Made by a program: the position numbers and the translations under genes. 64,000 nucleotides of DNA, taken from Phymatolithon calcareum. Its lineage: Eukaryota > Rhodophyta > Florideophyceae > Hapalidiales. Every line of letters starts with the position of its first letter. Position 1 is the stretch's first letter. The stretch covers positions 992,001 through 1,056,000 of the forward strand of contig OZ345380.1 in assembly GCA_977006965.1 (NCBI GenBank), in the 5' to 3' direction. Positions 63,107 to 64,000 of this stretch are shown in pieces. Below the pieces are notes generated by a model. The model had not been told where the DNA came from. It saw only the letters and a program-made list of their open reading frames with translations, and made no database searches.

Positions 63107-64000
63107 TCACAGCGCGGCTGGGTCGAATCCTTCAGTATCGTCAGCTGCGGGTACTGCGACGCTTTCGGATATAGAGCTTTCGTTTCGCCTGCGTTCAGCT
63201 TCATCTCGATCCCTCTGCGCTTCAACGTATCTTGCCCATGGCATTATAAAAAGAGAATCTCTCAACTTCTCGTAGCCGGTTTGATCCCCACCACGCTTCG
63301 AAATTTTCCTAATTATCGAAAGACATCCATTACCTTCCCGCTCGGCGCGATTATCTTCATTGCCTTCCTCATGTCCGTAATCATCGTCGCCATCATGCTC
63401 TTCGGCAAAAACGTCAACGTTTCCCAATGCCGCCAGTTCCACGTCTGAAACTTCCAGCCCCATAACCTCTCTTAGTGCCCCTCGCAAAGCAATCGCGAAG
63501 ACATGCACGGCTTTGATAGAAAATTGAGAGCAGGAGAGAAGAAACTTCGGGTCCTCTTTCTTGAACATCTCCATATAGAAACCAAGCGCAAGACTATGCA
63601 AAGGCAACCATTCCTCCATGGTGAAGAATAACTCTGGCAGCGCATCCCCACTTCTTGCCAACGCACGTGCGCTTCGCGGACGGCGCACCTTCATCTTGTA
63701 CGTCAGCTTCACGGAGAGCCACGGATGATCTGTGATAAGCGTTTTCACGGCAGAAATGTTCTCTTCGTCTCTTTCAGTGTACTCAGGAATCCTGGAATGC
63801 AGTCGTGCTTTTTTCAGAGTGTCTGTGTTCGCATCATGGACTGCCCATATATCTCGAGCATTTTCTTGCTGACGCCCACTTGAGTCGAATCCAAACTGCA
63901 CGAAGTCAACTGCACATCCATCTGCTCTTGCCTCACTAACCGAATCGTAATCATGGCAAATCCTGTCGACAACAAAGAGCAAATTATGGTACAGATACTC
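63107..64000 (-). CDS. Partial ORF running off the window, unknown
   Basis: The frame is open from 63107 to the window end. The in-frame codons before 63982 (TTG) are all sense, so the start lies outside. At least 297 residues are present. The visible part has a globular first half (PWLSVKLTYKMKVRRPRSARALARSGDALPELFFTMEEWLPLHSLALGFYMEMFKKEDPKFL), an acidic stretch (EEHDGDDDYGHEEGNEDNRAE) and a charged helical end (RYVEAQRDRDEAERRRNE). I recognise no domain. Its position suggests another transposon-encoded or transposon-linked protein. Confidence 0.5.
   Translation of the reverse strand, partial: EYLYHNLLFVVDRICHDYDSVSEARADGCAVDFVQFGFDSSGRQQENARDIWAVHDANTDTLKKARLHSRIPEYTERDEENISAVKTLITDHPWLSVKLTYKMKVRRPRSARALARSGDALPELFFTMEEWLPLHSLALGFYMEMFKKEDPKFLLSCSQFSIKAVHVFAIALRGALREVMGLEVSDVELAALGNVDVFAEEHDGDDDYGHEEGNEDNRAEREGNGCLSIIRKISKRGGDQTGYEKLRDSLFIMPWARYVEAQRDRDEAERRRNESSISESVAVPAADDTEGFDPAAL

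Noticed and set aside
1-64000. CRISPR arrays or prokaryotic operons
   Set aside because: No regularly spaced direct repeats with unique spacers, no ribosome-binding sites, and genes are eukaryotic with a spliceosomal intron.

Overview
The window reads as nuclear DNA of a plastid-bearing eukaryote with few introns, most probably a florideophyte red alga (Chondrus-like). This is inference. The supports are: conserved eukaryotic genes (XPB/TFIIH helicase, SF3A2, V-ATPase proteolipid, spartin-like protein, YIPF protein, mitoribosomal uS10m and mL54); several products whose N-termini begin MAF and look like plastid transit peptides; nearly all genes as single uninterrupted frames, with one clear GT-AG intron (in mL54); and gene islands separated by kilobases of decayed transposon DNA. 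No tRNA, rRNA, CRISPR array or prokaryotic operon was seen.

Layout. 1-5.4 kb: gene-free, repeat debris including one short retroposed tail with a 15-bp target-site duplication. 5.4-12.8 kb: compact island with NAD kinase (-), mitoribosomal uS10m (+), a plastid-targeted protein of unknown role (-), SF3A2 (-) and a WRAP73-like WD protein (+). 12.8-18.8 kb: gap rich in TACTGTA-type motifs and hairpins, then an EAF-type elongation factor (+) and 1.7 kb downstream a decayed second copy of it. 18.9-28.7 kb: spartin/senescence-domain protein (-), a LINE graveyard with tandem RNase H fragments, a divergent pair DNAJC21/Jjj1 (-) and plastid FNR-like oxidoreductase (+), then V-ATPase subunit c (+). 28.7-32.8 kb: STE20/PAK-like kinase with DFE in place of DFG (-), mL54 (-), plastid DCC thiol oxidoreductase (-). 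34.6-47.4 kb: large type II membrane glycosyltransferase (+), a decayed XPB copy (+), multi-pass membrane protein (-), an unrecognised protein with an acidic stretch (+), intact XPB (-), C2H2 zinc-finger protein (-). 47.4-55.8 kb: sorbitol dehydrogenase-like enzyme (+) and YIPF protein (+) in gene-poor DNA. 55.8-64 kb: apparently transposon-derived, with a coiled-coil ORF built on a 49-residue tandem repeat, a two-frame CACTA/Plavaka-like transposase region and further unrecognised ORFs, one running off the window.

The most unusual signal is not a gene. At least eleven long, nearly perfect, short-looped palindromes (arms 13-29 bp, loops 0-10 nt, each with a different sequence) lie in intergenic DNA, none in coding DNA. 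Several sit 40-400 nt upstream of start codons, including inside two divergent promoters. They do not look like copies of one another. The second theme is decayed duplicates of transcription-machinery genes (EAF and XPB) lying close to their intact parents.
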